Positions 10,542 to 22,520 of a stretch of 64,000 nucleotides of DNA are shown one piece after another (positions within the stretch are counted from its first letter, which is position 1; every line of letters starts with the position of its first letter). Source of the DNA: Mauremys mutica (taxonomy: Eukaryota; Chordata; Testudines; Geoemydidae). A model generated the notes under the pieces. That model did no database searches and was not told the DNA's origin. It saw only the letters and a program-made list of their open reading frames with translations. The position numbers and the translations under genes were made by a program. The DNA lies in the NCBI RefSeq assembly GCF_020497125.1, contig NC_059089.1, positions 28,600,282-28,664,281 of the forward strand. The letters are read 5' to 3'.

Positions 10542-11781
10542 TTACTGTTGGTTTTCAGCCTCAAATTCCTCCCTCAAGGCATCCCTAATCCTTGCAGCCC
10601 TGTGCTGGGCCTCTCTAGTAGCCCTGCTCTCTGGCTGTGCAAATTCAGCCTCCAGGCGTTGAACCTCAGAGGTCCATGCCTGACTGAATCTTTCACCCTT
10701 CCCTTCACAAATATTATGGAGGGTACAGCACGCGGATATAACCGTGGGGATGCTGCTTTCCCCCAAGTCTAGCTTCCCATACAGAGATCGCCAGCGCCCC
10801 TTTAAATGGCCAAAAGCACACTCCACAGTCATTCGGCACCGGCTCAGCCTGTAGTTGAACCGGTCCTTGCTCCTGTCAAGCTTCCCTGTATACGGGTTTC
10901 ATGAGCCACGGCATTAACGGGTAAGCAGGATCTCCAAGGATAACAATGGGCATTTCAATGTCCCCTACTGTGATCTTCCAGTCTGGGAAAAAAGTCCCTG
11001 CCTGCAGCTTCCTGAACAGGGCAGTGTTCCGAAAGATGCGTGCATCATGCACCTTTCCAGGCCAGCCTGTGTTAATGTCAATGAAACGCCCACAGTGATC
11101 CACAAGCACCTGGAGAACCATAGAGAAATACCCCTTCCGATTAACGTACTCGGATGCTAGGTGGGGTGGTGCCAGAATAGGAATATGCGTCCCATCTATC
11201 GCTCCTCCACAGTTAGGGAAACCCATTTGTGCAAAGCCATCCACAATGTCCTGCACATTCCCCAGAGTTACGGTTCTTCTTAGCAGGATGCGATTAATGG
11301 CCCTGCAAACTTGCATCAACACGATTCCAACGGTAGACTTTCCCACTTCAAACTGGTTCCCGACCGATCAGTAGCTGTCTGGAGTTGCCAGCTTCCAGAT
11401 TGCAATAGCCACCCGCTTCTCCATCATCAGGGCAGCTCTCAATCTCATGTCCTTGCGCCGCAGGGTGGGGGCGAGCTCAGCACACAGTCCCATGAAAGTG
11501 GCTTTTCTCATCCAAAAGTTCTGCAGCCACTGCTCGTCATCCCAGACTTCCATAACAATGTGATCCCACCACTCAGTGCTTGTTTCCCGAGCCCAAAAGC
11601 GGCGTTCCACGGTGCTGAGCATTTCCATGAATGCCAGAAGCAATTTAGTGTCATACGCGTCAGGCGACTCGCTAGCATTGTCAGACTCCTCATCACTTTG
11701 TATCTTAAGGAATAGCTCAACTGCCAAACGTGATGTGCTGGCGAGACTCGTCAGCATACTCCTCAGCAGTTCGGGCTCCAT
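10542..11781 (-). pseudogene. HARBI1-type Harbinger DDE transposase, broken
   Basis: The gene reads from the ATG at 11781 down to the stop after EAENQQ at 10542. The N-terminal part (about 138 codons) includes an acidic patch and WARETSTEWWDHIV. The catalytic DDE region follows: GGAIDGTHIPI gives the first Asp, GKVHDARIF is the conserved middle block, ILGDPAYPLMPWLMKP gives the second Asp, and MTVECAFGHLKGRWR gives the Glu. All three catalytic residues are present. Two lesions break it: a TGA at 11368-11370, where CGA would be expected (a CpG-decay type change), and one extra base near 10893-10896 just after the second Asp block. Length and order fit the family. It converges with the Myb-like gene and would be transcribed from the right-hand end. 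Confidence 0.92.
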
Positions 11782-12149
11782 TTCCCACAGAAATCGCGCT
11801 GCACAGAAACCGTTGAGAGAGTCAAGATGGCGCCAAACGTGGACGGAAAAACAGGTATTGCTGGGATGTGAAGCGATGCATCACGGGGCACTGGGACAGG
11901 AAGCAGAATGACCTGCACCCTCTGCCCCCTTCCCACAACCCACGGTGCCAAAATGGCACCAAAATGGGACGAGGTGCTCTGTGGGATAGCTGCCCATAAT
12001 GCACCACTCCCAACACCGCTGCAAATGTGGCCACACTGCAGCACTGGTAGCTGTCAGTGTGGCCACACTCCAGCGCTTTCTCTACACAGCTGTATGAAGA
12101 CAGCTGTAACTCCCAGCGCTGCACACCTGCAAGTGTAGCCAAACCCTTA

Positions 12150-14560
12150 GGCTGCCATGTACATGACTGAACAACAGCTGTTCTGTTAAAGAGAAATTAA
12201 ATGTTGCTTTCGCCCTAAAGGTCCCATACACTCATCTTGGCACCTGTCTGAAGGGGATCCTTTGGTGAACACTGCCAAGAGCTGGGTGTGGTCTGCCCGG
12301 CCCTCAGACATGGTGATGGAAAGGAAAGGAAAGGAAAGGAAAGGAAAGGAAAGACACCATCTTTATGTGGCACAATTAAAGATCTACCATGATATCATCT
12401 TAGAGCAGTCCCAACCTCCCCCTTCACCAGTTCATGGAGATTCACGGATTCTCTCTGTGCTGTGGCCAAAGGACACACTGATTAGAATATGCAACGTTCT
12501 ATAACTCCACTTGCCATTGAATTAGGAACAAGGTGTTTTGGGCCAAAGTGTGTGGCTGGTGGGGCTGCTCATGCGAGGAAGAGTTCACCAGTGTGAGCAA
12601 GGGCTGTACAGTCTCAGCCTGTGTGATCATTTCAGCATCATTCAGGATTCTGTTGTCCTTTAGCCTCTGTACAGAAATGCTAATGAGGTATAGTCAGAAT
12701 TACAATACAAAAAAAGGGTGCCTAGATTATGAAAACTGAGCTCCATAAGGAAAACTCCAGCAGGAACAATCCCTCTACTGATGCTCAATCCATGAGACAC
12801 CCATCAGACCCTAACACTATTGTTAAAGATGTGAGTAGAACTATATTTGTAACTTGTGCATAGGTCTGTATAGAATTTCTATATGCTTCGGTAATCATAA
12901 CTTTCATTGTAACTTAATAAAACTTGTAAAACAGAGTAGACCTTGTACTTCTGAATATCGGTGTGATCACTACCCTTGGTCTTTATGTGTTCCTAGACAC
13001 TCTAACTCTAAAACAAGTAGCAGAGATGACTTTCACTCTGTTAAGCTTGAAACTGTAGCCACCAGAGCTGAACTCAGGGTGGTGGAATACCACATTACAA
13101 AATTGACTTTAAATAAAATAAAAGGCTACAAAACCATACCTTTAATTGGGCTAGCTTCTCACACAGGTTGTCTGCAGAATGGGCCCTGGAGAAGCCCATG
13201 GTCTGTTAGGCAGAGGCAGTTGGAGCAGGTCACTGAAGAGAAGATCTCTGTCAAGCACTTTGGGCCAGGAGTGATTCCTGGGCACCATAAGCAGAGCCCT
13301 AAGCTCACAGTGGGAGAGTGGAGAGATCATGCTGTAGCTTTGTGAATCAATCCAAATTTGTGTGTGGTAAGCAGCAGGTCTCCATCCTGCTCACTTGCTA
13401 AGCACACATACAAACTGAGCCCCCACTCTCCTTACCCTGCCGGCTGGAGGAGGCTGCTTGCTCATATAAGCACTCTGGGCCTGACCCAACACCCTTGGGC
13501 CAAGCCTCGTGAGTGAGGAGATGCATCAGAGACACCCAACCACACCAGCGTAGAAGAGGGTTTCCTGTTCCCCAGACAGACATAGCTGGTCTGGGGCTAC
13601 GAGACTGCTAAGGGGGAGCCTGGCGGCTCCCCAGCTGGAAAACTCCCCCTGCTCTCCCGCTCTGTGCCTCACACTCCTGTCAGAGTCCCCCAAGCTTTGC
13701 AGGTGACAAGGTGAACATGCCTGTAACTCCAGAGTGCTGAGTCCAGGCTCCCTACTTGTCACAGAGGTCCTCAGTCATTCAGGGTGTGTGCACCAAACCC
13801 ATGCAGTTCTCTAGGGGGCTGCGGTGGAAGGATCTTTCCAGGCTCCAGAGCAACAGAGGAGCTCCTCTATCGCCACTGCTGCAGCCTCCAAGTTTCCTAT
13901 GCGGGGTGCCACACCACATATCCATCTGCATATGCAGCATTACCAACCTCACCCCAAGCATGCCCTAAGCAATCCAGAAGCCCGCACACAGCTGTGCCCA
14001 TGGTGCCACCAGCCCTCGCATGCTGCACCACAGACAACAGCAGGTTTCCTCATGCTGCACTGAGTGACTTCATTCCCCATGTCCTTGCAGCCATATCTGT
14101 GGCGATGTCTCCCATCTCCACATCACCCATCTCAAGAGATTCTCTTCTGGCACATTGAAAATGCTCCCAGTGGAGAACTACAGACTGGTTTAGCTAACTC
14201 TGAAGCGTTCCTTCGTGGTTAGTGCTGTGGAACATTAGTTCTGGATGACTAATTATTTGGTCTAAAAACAGGTCTTTTGTCTCTTGGGCTATAAAGACAA
14301 CATGACCACTTTCTGTACTTTTGACCCCAGGGAAAGAAAAGCTACAGATAATAGAATTAAACCCTCATTTCACTTGAGATAATATTTGTGTAAGCTCCCT
14401 TAGTAAAACGTCATGTTCACTGCCAAGTCTGCAGGTTATCACTTCCACGGTCGAGTGTTTGGAGACGGAGCTTAGAGGTGGGCGGTATTTGGGGAAAGCT
14501 CAGAGATTATAAGAGCTGTAACCATAGAACTTTTTTCCTACTCAGCCTGATGTTTCCTTC
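12150..14560. other. unique sequence, no gene recognised
   Basis: No exon, RNA gene or bounded transposon seen apart from one GGAAA microsatellite. Several frames of 60-160 codons exist but share no family motif; the longest, + 12854-13345, is AT-rich and irregular. Confidence 0.45.
12318..12353. repeat. (GGAAA)n microsatellite
   Basis: Seven consecutive copies of the pentamer GGAAA/AAGGA, without interruption. Confidence 0.9.
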
Positions 14561-14625
14561 AAGATTTGAGCTCAGACAAAATAATGGGTAGGATATTTTT
14601 TATTGGCCCAACACAGAAACATTAT
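14560..14625 (-). mobile_element. possible Penelope-like fragment
   Basis: The phrase ATATTTTTTATTGGCCCAA and its left context resemble the reverse complement of the Penelope-like body at 6573-6727. It is short and diverged, with no target duplication seen. Confidence 0.35.
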
Positions 14626-16020
14626 ATAAGGTTTCATGGCCACACAGATTTCCCCTCTTTTAGCCCAGGTCTCTGAAGACTTTGCAAGGGGAAAAATCAA
14701 CACACACAAGTGTGATTCTAATTGTGTCACTCTTTTAGAGGTTTATGTTAAAATTATAAGTACCATGAAGCAAGAGCGTGAGTCCTTCCCATCAACCCTC
14801 AGAGCTTTTCTTCACTACATGGAAACTACACCTACAATGATAAAGCTCCTTGGCAAAGCGTAGGCTTGCAAGCAGTCTCATTCGCTTTCAGGAGTGAAAT
14901 GAGCGTTCCCTCTCTCTCACCGTCCCTCTTGCTGCTGTAGGTCTGTTGTGTTTGGATCCCCATTTGGACCCAAATAACCAAGATCAGACTTTTCCATGTC
15001 CTAGGAGTCAGTCCTTTTATAGCCATCTAGCTTTCCCATCATGCATTGCTCTTCAAAGTAGTATTACCTTTGAAATTAAAGAGCACAGTCTATGTGACAT
15101 GCAAGCAAACACAGAACCTTACAGCCTCTTTTTGCCAGGTAAGAGAAAGTCATTTTGTGTGTTTCACAGAGACAGAAAATAAAGTGAGAGTACTGAGCAG
15201 GTGCCGGCATTTGATGGTATAGGGCTATTATTAAATAAACAGATAAATAATACTGAATCGGCAGAATTGGGACAGATGGAGGAAAAAATATGGCTCCTCC
15301 AAGAGAGTGGCTTCTAGGAACCTAGCAACAAAAAATGCCAGCACAGGTTCAGGACTCTCAGCTCTTATACTTTTGGAACAATGATCACGTTGTAAAGGGG
15401 AATAAAACTCCCTGGTCCCTGCAGCTTCAATGCTTTCCCTCTGTGGTCTCTGCACTATCTTTCGATAAATACCTTACAGCTCCAAGCCCTGTGCTCAGCT
15501 GCTCCCTCTGTGCAGGAATTACACAGATAAATCACTGGAGCCGAGGGTCTCAAAGTGTAGGGCTGGCCTTCGCGGGCAGGCTCCACTCTCTTCTATGGCA
15601 GGCTGGAGCCAGCCAAAGGGAAAATGAGAGGGAAAGAAGACTTGCCCTGGTTTGTGCCAATATTGAATAGTCAGTCAATAGAGGAGTTCGCAGTCTCCAT
15701 GTGATGCTACAGCAGAGACACAACACAGCACACAGGCAGCGCTTAAATAAGACGTATGCAGTAAATGGATCCTCCGCCACTGAACCCAAAGTCACAATGA
15801 ACTTGAGAAAATGAACCATGACCAGGCTGCCCCATCCACATAATTCAAATACGTCTGTCTAGCACATACCCAGTGTCAAGCTGGTTTCTGGAATCTTGTA
15901 GACAGGTGCCTCCAGGAACCGTGCATTTGCAGTTACATTTTGTTTATTGCCTGGCGTTACAAGTCTGTCTTTTCCTTCTATAGTCCTTTCTCTTCATTAG
16001 AAGGCCATATCGTCATTTGG
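14626..16020. other. unique sequence, no gene recognised
   Basis: Nothing supported on either strand. Open frames are short and overlap in antisense. Confidence 0.45.
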
Positions 16021-16090
16021 TGTTAACTGGTGTAGCTCCATTGACTTCCATGGAGCTAGGCTGATTTACCCCAGCTGAGGATCAGCCCTG
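16021..16090. repeat. short foldback repeat centred on CATTGACTTCCATGG
   Basis: The arms GGTGTAGCTCCATTG and CATGGAGCTAGGCTGATT are imperfect inverted copies around a short centre. Similar 70-100 bp foldbacks occur at 30744, 32453, 60507 and 61661, suggesting an old dispersed MITE-like family. Confidence 0.55.
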
Positions 16091-16366
16091 TAGCGTGTCA
16101 CTGAGCACACTGGAGAGGGCCCGTTTGGCTCATGACTCTTGTAGAGCATCACTGAATCAGAGCCATCACTTGGTTAATTAGGGGCTAGAGCCTTTGCCAG
16201 AAACACTTATGGGTTTGGGATTAAAACTTGTCTGAGAAAGTTGAGCTGCAAATTCAAGAGGGAAAAGAAAATGACCAAGGACATGATGAAAATTTGGAGA
16301 AAGTGATTCAAGAAGACAAGACCGTTAGGACTAAATGGCAGGATACTGGAATATGGTGAAGTGAAG

Positions 16367-16610
16367 CAGGGCCGGCTCCAGCGTTTTTGCCGACCCAAGC
16401 GGCAAAAAAAAAAAAAAAAAAAAAAGTCGCGATCAGCACTTAGCCAGCAACTCTACCGCCGCCTCTTCATTATTCGGCGGCAGGTTCTTCCATCCAAGCG
16501 GGACCAAGGGACCAGCCACCGAATTGCCACCGAAGATCCGGACATGCTGCCCCTTCCCATTGGCCGCCCCAAGCACCTACTTGGTGAGCTGGTGCCTGGA
16601 GCCGGCCCTG
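16367..16610. mobile_element. non-autonomous hAT element, 244 bp
   Basis: Perfect 15-bp inverted ends, CAGGGCCGGCTCCAG, and an exact 8-bp target duplication, aagtgaag (16359-16366 and 16611-16618). The interior holds a run of 22 A at 16404-16425. The ends match those of the element at 220 in their first 11 bases, so one transposase could have moved both. No coding capacity. Confidence 0.9.
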
Positions 16611-16658
16611 AAGTGAAGACTAGTAGGGAATGGAATATCCTGAAGGAATGATTTAAGG

Positions 16659-17093
16659 CAGTGGGTCCCAAATTTTTTTCCACTAAGGACTTCTTTGGCC
16701 TCTGGTTAAATTTCCTGGGCTCTCTTCATTTTTTATATGTATGTTTCATGTTATTATTATTCTATTAGTTATGTTTGTTTATTATTAAAATATTTTTGTA
16801 ATTAAAATAAGACTCACAAAGAAACCAAAAGTAAACTGTCTGCAATCATTACAGGTTATTTATTTATTACAACCATTAAACTGTGTATCAATGTGGAATC
16901 ACCTTTGCCAGCCTGACTTCTCATGCACTGTGCGTCTGAGGTCAAGTTGTCCAGAGGACATTCCTCTGAGAACAAAATGGCATCCTCCATGCAGCAGAAG
17001 TACCCACTTCAGCATTCTGGCTCAAGGGATGGACTCCCACATAACCCACGGCAGACACCCAGGGGTTCGGGGACCCCACTTTGGGAATCACTG
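16659..17093. mobile_element. older non-autonomous hAT element, 435 bp
   Basis: The ends CAGTGGGTCCCAAA and TTTGGGAATCACTG are imperfect inverted repeats of the common hAT form CAGTGGTTCCCAAA. The flanking 8-mers (atttaagg, gtaaaaga) no longer match, so the target duplication has decayed and the insertion looks old. The interior is AT-rich without a transposase. Confidence 0.7.
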
Positions 17094-18205
17094 GTAAAAG
17101 AAGTAATTTGGCTCCTGGGTTGGTGGTGGCCAGTTCAGACATTTATCTGCAAAAGTACCAAGGAGTGGGTTTGTAACTCCCGGCTCATCCAGGATCTGGA
17201 ACAAGGGTCTAAAAGTGGCCAGGAATTAATCTTCATTCATTTCAGAGGAGACAGCCATTCACAAACTTAAACATAGTATATAGAGAGAGATCTCTGGCTG
17301 AAGCGCCTCCTCTCCCCCACTTTATAGTGTCCATCCATGTTATTAGTGGACTGTGGGCTGTGTGCACCAAGACACATCAGTGGTGACATGATGGCATATG
17401 CATAGCACTGCAGCCCTCCAGAGGTCCAGCAGAAAGCCTGTGGCCGTGGTCCAGTTTGTGTCTCTCAAAGAGGCATTGGAACTGCACTAATCAGGGGGCC
17501 AGAGTTGGGAGGGGCAGCCAGCTGTGGCAAGGATGTGTCCAGCATTTGGCTGGCTCAGGATGAAGAGAGGCTGTTGTATTCTTTGGTTGCAGATTTCTTC
17601 CTCTGTAGCTCCAGGCAGACACAGCTTGTATTTCCCTCTGTGTGTATTAGACAAGCCCAGGCAGCTTTTTCTTATACATTCATGGAATTTATATCTGATT
17701 TACTCTTAATTCTGGTTTTATTCATTATTTATTGCTTTTAAATATGACTCTGGGTACACAGACCCATAGGCTTGTGTGTTTCCTTTTAGTACTGGATTTG
17801 GAATGTATTACAGGCAGAGGCATAGCTTGGGCCTGGCCCAGATGATTAAAACTAGCTGGCTGTGGAGGAGGAGGCCTCTTTGCCCTGGCCATAAGCAGTC
17901 AAGGCACAGTATGTTCTTGTAGTGTCAGTTATGGCATGGTAGCATTAGGCTCCCACACTTCAATCCCATCACTCTTTGCCATAGGGCTTGTGAACAGTGG
18001 CTTGCAAGATCCCCACAGTAATATCATAACAACACTGATCTCTTTTCAGACATCAGCTCAGTAATCCAAGTAAATTCTCAATGGGTGCAGTCCATTCTGA
18101 GACACAATCCAGTCTCCTGGTTCCACTCCTGGCACATGGGCCCCAGCTCTGCGCTCTCACAAATACAGATGCTACATAGAAGAGTCACCATAAAGTGGGA
18201 CAGTG
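17094..18205. other. unique sequence, no gene recognised
   Basis: No feature supported. A small frame at 17505-17741 ends in a hydrophobic stretch but has no start context, splice signal or family match that I can see. Confidence 0.45.
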
Positions 18206-18300
18206 GAAGTTCATAGATTAATAGATTTTTAAGGCCAGAAAGGATCACTGTGATCACTTAGTGTGCACTCCTACATCAGAGAGAATGTACAGTAGGTATA
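18206..18300 (-). mobile_element. CR1 LINE 3' fragment
   Basis: The phrase TTTTTAAGGCCAGAAAGGAT and the following ATCACTGTGATCACTTAG match the antisense 3' end of sauropsid CR1 elements. It is severely 5' truncated, as is usual for CR1. Confidence 0.75.
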
Positions 18301-18349
18301 TAGTGTCTGGGTTTTATGCCAATTGATGCTTTAGTGACAAATCAAGTAA

Positions 18350-18590
18350 TGGAATTAAATTAAACAAGGAAAATTTAGGAAGAACATCAGAAAAAAAACC
18401 TCTAGTAGTGAGATCTGTTAGACTCTGCAATGGTCTCCCAAAAAAGCGTTAGAAGCCCCAACACTTGAGACACTTAAATCTGAACTGGACAAACCACTGG
18501 GAAATAAGTTGTATGGAACAATCCAACCTCATTCCCAGGGCACAGACTAATTGGTCTTTTCCATCCAAAATTTCCAGAATCCTAGAAATA
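18350..18590 (+). mobile_element. CR1 LINE 3' UTR fragment
   Basis: Sense-strand CR1 3' UTR hallmarks appear in order: GGAAAATTTAGGAAGAACAT, CTGCAATGGTCTCCC, ACTTAAATCTGAACTGGACA and a degenerate TTCCATCCAAAATTTCCAGAA tail. It is diverged and lies head-to-head with the antisense piece just upstream. Confidence 0.75.
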
Positions 18591-19440
18591 ACCAAAACTG
18601 CCAAGCTCCCCCTTGTGGATATTTACAGACAAGCCTGATCTTTTCTGCTCTGTCAATTAGCTCCACAATGGGACTGTTGCCACATGAACATGGCTTTTCA
18701 CTCTTTACATGGCAACCAGCTTTCCTTGGTTTAGGAGAAAGCTAATGACAATGTGCCAGGAGAAAATTTGTGGCCCATTTTCACCATGAAAACTATTTTT
18801 TTTTTGGTTTGGTAATAAAATGACAATTACCACCTGCTGCATGAAAAGTGCTTTTTTCTTCTGAAAAAAAAATTGAGCTGAGGATAAAAATATTAAATGT
18901 TGTTTGCAAATATGCAGAAAGCTGTTTTCTTTGCCAGACTTACCAGTGCAGGGAAATCTGAGCTCTGCTTACAGCCCCAAGGGCGATAAACTAGAAGAAA
19001 TCAGGAGGGGCTACAACTCAGCCCTTGAAAAGAAGGGCTCCTAATGGAAATGCTGACAAATAGTGGCACTATATTATCCTACAGAACAAGGGATGACATT
19101 ATTCACTAGGAAGGGAAACAAACTATCTTTAACTCTCTTAAAGCTGCTACAAAGGGGAAAAACAATAATGTGGTGGGAAGGGGTCTCCTTAGAGACATAC
19201 AAAGGAGGTCTGGAATCTGTGTGGGTTTTTAATTTTCTTTTTAATAGTTTGGTTTTTAAATTTGAAATCTCAGTTGTGATCTATGCTGTTTGTGCAAGAG
19301 GATTTTCTGGCTGACAAAGATATGACAAGCTACAAGAGACCAAAATCTGAACAAATGAGAAGGGAGGGGATTTTTAGACAGAGAGTCACCAGTGCTTGTC
19401 TGGTTGGTTCAGACTTCTTATCGGACTCTCTAAACACAAA
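18591..19440. other. unique sequence, no gene recognised
   Basis: AT-rich DNA without a supported feature. Confidence 0.45.
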
Positions 19441-19444
19441 TTTG

Positions 19445-19660
19445 CATCTATTTAGTTAAACTGGTTTAGATAAACTGGTGCAAACCCTTGTGTGGACACA
19501 CGTAGTTTTGTTTCAGAATGGCTTATTTTGGTTTAGCTTAAACTTGTTTCTAATTGACTTAAGCAGAACCCAAATTAGTGTTTAAACTGAAATAAGTGTG
19601 TCCACTGTGCCTTCGGCACTGGTTTGACCAAATCAGTTGAAAATCACACTGTTAATTAAC
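19445..19660. repeat. MITE-like repeat with TTTAAACTGGTTT arms
   Basis: AAACTGGTTTAGATAAACTG and the internal AACCCTTGTGTGGACACAC recur, in inverted form, as AGTGTTTAAACTGAAATAAG and AGTGTGTCCACTG. It resembles a palindromic DNA element common in turtles and other sauropsids. Boundaries are approximate and no target duplication is clear. Confidence 0.5.
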
Positions 19661-20507
19661 CCAATGCTATTCTACAGCATAGCTGAATCCTCACACGTCT
19701 CCTGACAAACACTGGGGAGAGACGCTCTAACACCTTGACCTAAACTGTGAGTGGCGACTGCTCCCAAGAGTTCCCATCCTCTGCTCAGCCGTGGAGCCCT
19801 CCAGCAAAACCAGGGAAGACAGGAGTTGATATTCCAGATATCTTTAATGTGGAAAACAAGAAAGAATAAAAAAAACTCCCTGGCCTTCTTTATCCATCAT
19901 CAAGCAACAACAAAGGACACAAACACCATTTTCTTTTCCTTTGCAGGTCACCTGGCTTTAACAGACAAACTGCTTCTGATGGATCCCATACTGGGATCAA
20001 CTGCAAGCCATGCATCTGCTGAGTTTGTGTCTGTGAAGCATAAATAGAGAGACAGTCCATAAAATGTGGAGTCACAGGCGGTGGCCTCAGGGGCATTATG
20101 GTGCATTATATGTGTGAGGTCAAAGTGCTGCTCTACAAGATATATGTAGTTACAGGAACAAGAGCTTCCAGGCTTTCTGAATAAGTCATTATTTATTGTT
20201 TGCGTTGTTAGCTCTGCTGGGTATGATCACACAGCAGGGGTAACACAGTAACCAGAGAGAAAGCTTCTGCAGTGTGCTCTGGAACTCCCTTCACTTACCA
20301 TGGATACAGTGAATGTTTGCTGTTATAGCCAGGGTGTGCAAGGGGATTTAAATTGCTGCTTATTAGTGACCCACTAATACCTTCTGGAAAAGAGTGAAAA
20401 ACATTCTATTTAGGGACAACTTTGTTTTCCATAATACTCTCTTCATATCTCTTCCTTATCACTAGGGACATTTGCCTGAGAGCAAGATCTCTGAGGGGAG
20501 TGCTACT
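19661..20507. other. unique sequence, no gene recognised
   Basis: No supported feature in this stretch. Confidence 0.45.
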
Positions 20508-20514
20508 GTTAAAT

Positions 20515-20637
20515 AGGGTGACCAGATGTCCCATTTTTAAAGGGACAGTCCCATTTGGGGGGACTTTTTCTTATATAGGCGCCTATTACCCTCCACCCCT
20601 GTCCCGTTTTTTCACATTTACTATCTGGTCACCCTAC
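20515..20637. mobile_element. palindromic MITE, 123 bp
   Basis: The inverted ends are AGGGTGACCAGAT and ATCTGGTCACCCT. It is flanked by gttaaat on both sides (20508-20514 and 20638-20644), a 7-8 bp duplication that would fit a hAT-type transposase. Internal GGGACAGTCCC is itself palindromic. Recognised as a widespread sauropsid repeat. Confidence 0.75.
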
Positions 20638-20644
20638 GTTAAAT

Positions 20645-22512
20645 GACCTGGCAAATCATTCAGGAAGCAGAGGACTTCCAATAGTTTTGGTCACCACAGT
20701 TGGACTGATCATTTCCAGTAACAGAAAAGAAAAAGCACTCAACATTTTCCCTTGGCTGAGAAAGGTTCAGGGTGCCATTCACCTAGCTTTGGATTGGAGA
20801 GACTGGAGGGATTTTTTTTAATGAAGATATTTTTCAAAACCAAGATCATTGTTCCTTCAGCATCACCAGTTCTTTTTAGTTAGTTCTTAGCTCAGAATGC
20901 AGATGATTATACTGCCACTGGGGATTTTGGCTTCAGGTGAGGAAAAAGGCAGGTGAATTCCTACAGAACAAAGATCTGGTTCTTCTTCAGAATAATACAT
21001 TTTTAACAAGTGGTAGGAAAAGTCTTTCTCCTGAAATTTCAGAATTTCTAATACTGGTCCCAGCACACAGATGTCTGAAAATGAAAATAAAATTAAAGCC
21101 AAGGGGATATTTTTCCAACATCAAAAAGCAATTGGTTTGGGTATGTTTCAAATGTTGGGTGACACTATGGGGTGGGTGTTGTTATACCTGAGCTGGGTGC
21201 TACCTCCCTGTTTAGATTTTGCTTTCAGTGCTGAGTGGGTGTATTTCCTGATGGATGAGTTCACAGTAAGACATTGTTCCATTCTACCTCTTTTTGACAT
21301 TGGCCTGATGGAGAGAAAGAGGCAATGAGGGAGGGAGTGAAGTCTGAGTGGGATGTTGAATGGCTTAACCATATGCACAACCTGACTTAAAATTAAGCCT
21401 GGACAAACTTCCAGCTCTGACCCCTTTGAAGATCAATAGAGAACAAAAATCCATTCCACACTGCTTGGGTCCTAATTATTAGCAGTCTCCAGGCACTGGA
21501 GGAAGTGCTGACCAGCTGACCATTTGCAGCCCTAATTATGTACTAGACACACTTGATAATCTTGACGTTTATGAAATAACAACCAACAACAAAATCTGCT
21601 GCCACTTGGTTAGTTACAAAGAGGTTCCCAGAGCCTTTTGGTCTGAAAGGAATTCTTTACATTGGGGGCTCATAACAATATTGCTCCTTTGGCTTTTGAA
21701 CTACAAACTATGGATTATAAACAGCTGCAATTAATTATTAATTAAGCCATCTTGTGGGGATTTCGTCCAGGAGCAGAAATACACTTTAGATAACAACTTC
21801 TGCCTACATTCTGGTAGCCGGATTTGGAGCCCGCTGCTAAGCACCACGGTCTTTCACACGCTCTTTGAATTGATATCATACCTGCCCTTTCTGAAGCTGG
21901 CTCCAATAGTCAGGCTGGGCAATATGGTTCTGTTTAATAACTTCACACATACAAACAGCACTGTCGGAAAGGCAGAGCAGCAACGAGCAGCAGACAGAGA
22001 TAGATTCCGCATGTTGAAGGGTGTCACTTTTACTAGGGAAATCAGTACCACATTTCCCTTCTTATCTTGAAAGCAACAGGAGGACAAATTACATTAGCAT
22101 GGATCTCTCTTTTGGCTCCTCAGACTGACACATTCCTTGCAGAAGAGCAGGCTGCAGTTTTTTAAACCTTTGCCCTTCTAAGGCCTCAGAAGTTCTCAGG
22201 TAGGTTGTGGTAGAATTGTGTGTGTCCCTGGCTGGGACCGTCTTTGGCACTTCTCCTGAGGGAGGGAAGCAGTGACTGCACATGCACTGGGGAAATAGCT
22301 CTGGGCCATGTGTGATGGGGAGAGAGGATCACTAGTCCTGGCTGGCTCTGGGACTGACGCATGCTTAATCTTGTGGCCAACAATGGGTGAAATTCACCGG
22401 TTTGGAGGGGCTGCTCTGAGCTTACCCAAAGCTGACAGAGAAACACCATGAGAACAGACTGTCTGCTCTGTGTTTCTCAGTCCTGCCTGCTTTCTGTTGC
22501 ATAAGAACAGCT
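20645..22512. other. unique sequence, possible conserved non-coding stretch
   Basis: No gene seen. The part at about 21450-21760 has features often found in developmental enhancers (several TAATTA-type sites, including TTAATTATTAATTAA) and no repeat signature. Conservation cannot be tested here. Confidence 0.35.
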
Positions 22513-22520
22513 CTCCTCAG

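Larger units (their letters stand above)
8232..12146. mobile_element. PIF/Harbinger DNA transposon, 3.9 kb, near full length
   Basis: The ends match as inverted repeats: GGGCTTGGCTACACT on the left and AGTGTAGCCAAACCC on the right, with similarity continuing for about 38 bp. Both sides carry the 3-bp TTA target duplication typical of PIF/Harbinger (8229-8231 and 12147-12149). Two convergent genes fill it: a Myb/SANT-like DNA-binding protein on + (8622-10303) and a HARBI1-type transposase on - (11781-10542). This is the standard two-gene content of the superfamily. AGCGCT motifs cluster near both ends. Both genes carry inactivating changes, so this copy is dead, but preservation is good enough to suggest recent activity of the family. 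Confidence 0.95.

Noticed and set aside
11763..12142. Antisense frames upstream of the transposase start
   Set aside because: They cover the right terminal and subterminal repeats of the Harbinger element and lack conserved motifs.
12318..12353. CRISPR-like or regulatory repeat
   Set aside because: It is a plain GGAAA microsatellite with no spacers; CRISPR arrays are not expected in this vertebrate sequence.
16404..16425. Poly(A) tail of a processed pseudogene
   Set aside because: The A run is internal to a hAT element with perfect ends and an 8-bp duplication, so it is not a retroposition tail.
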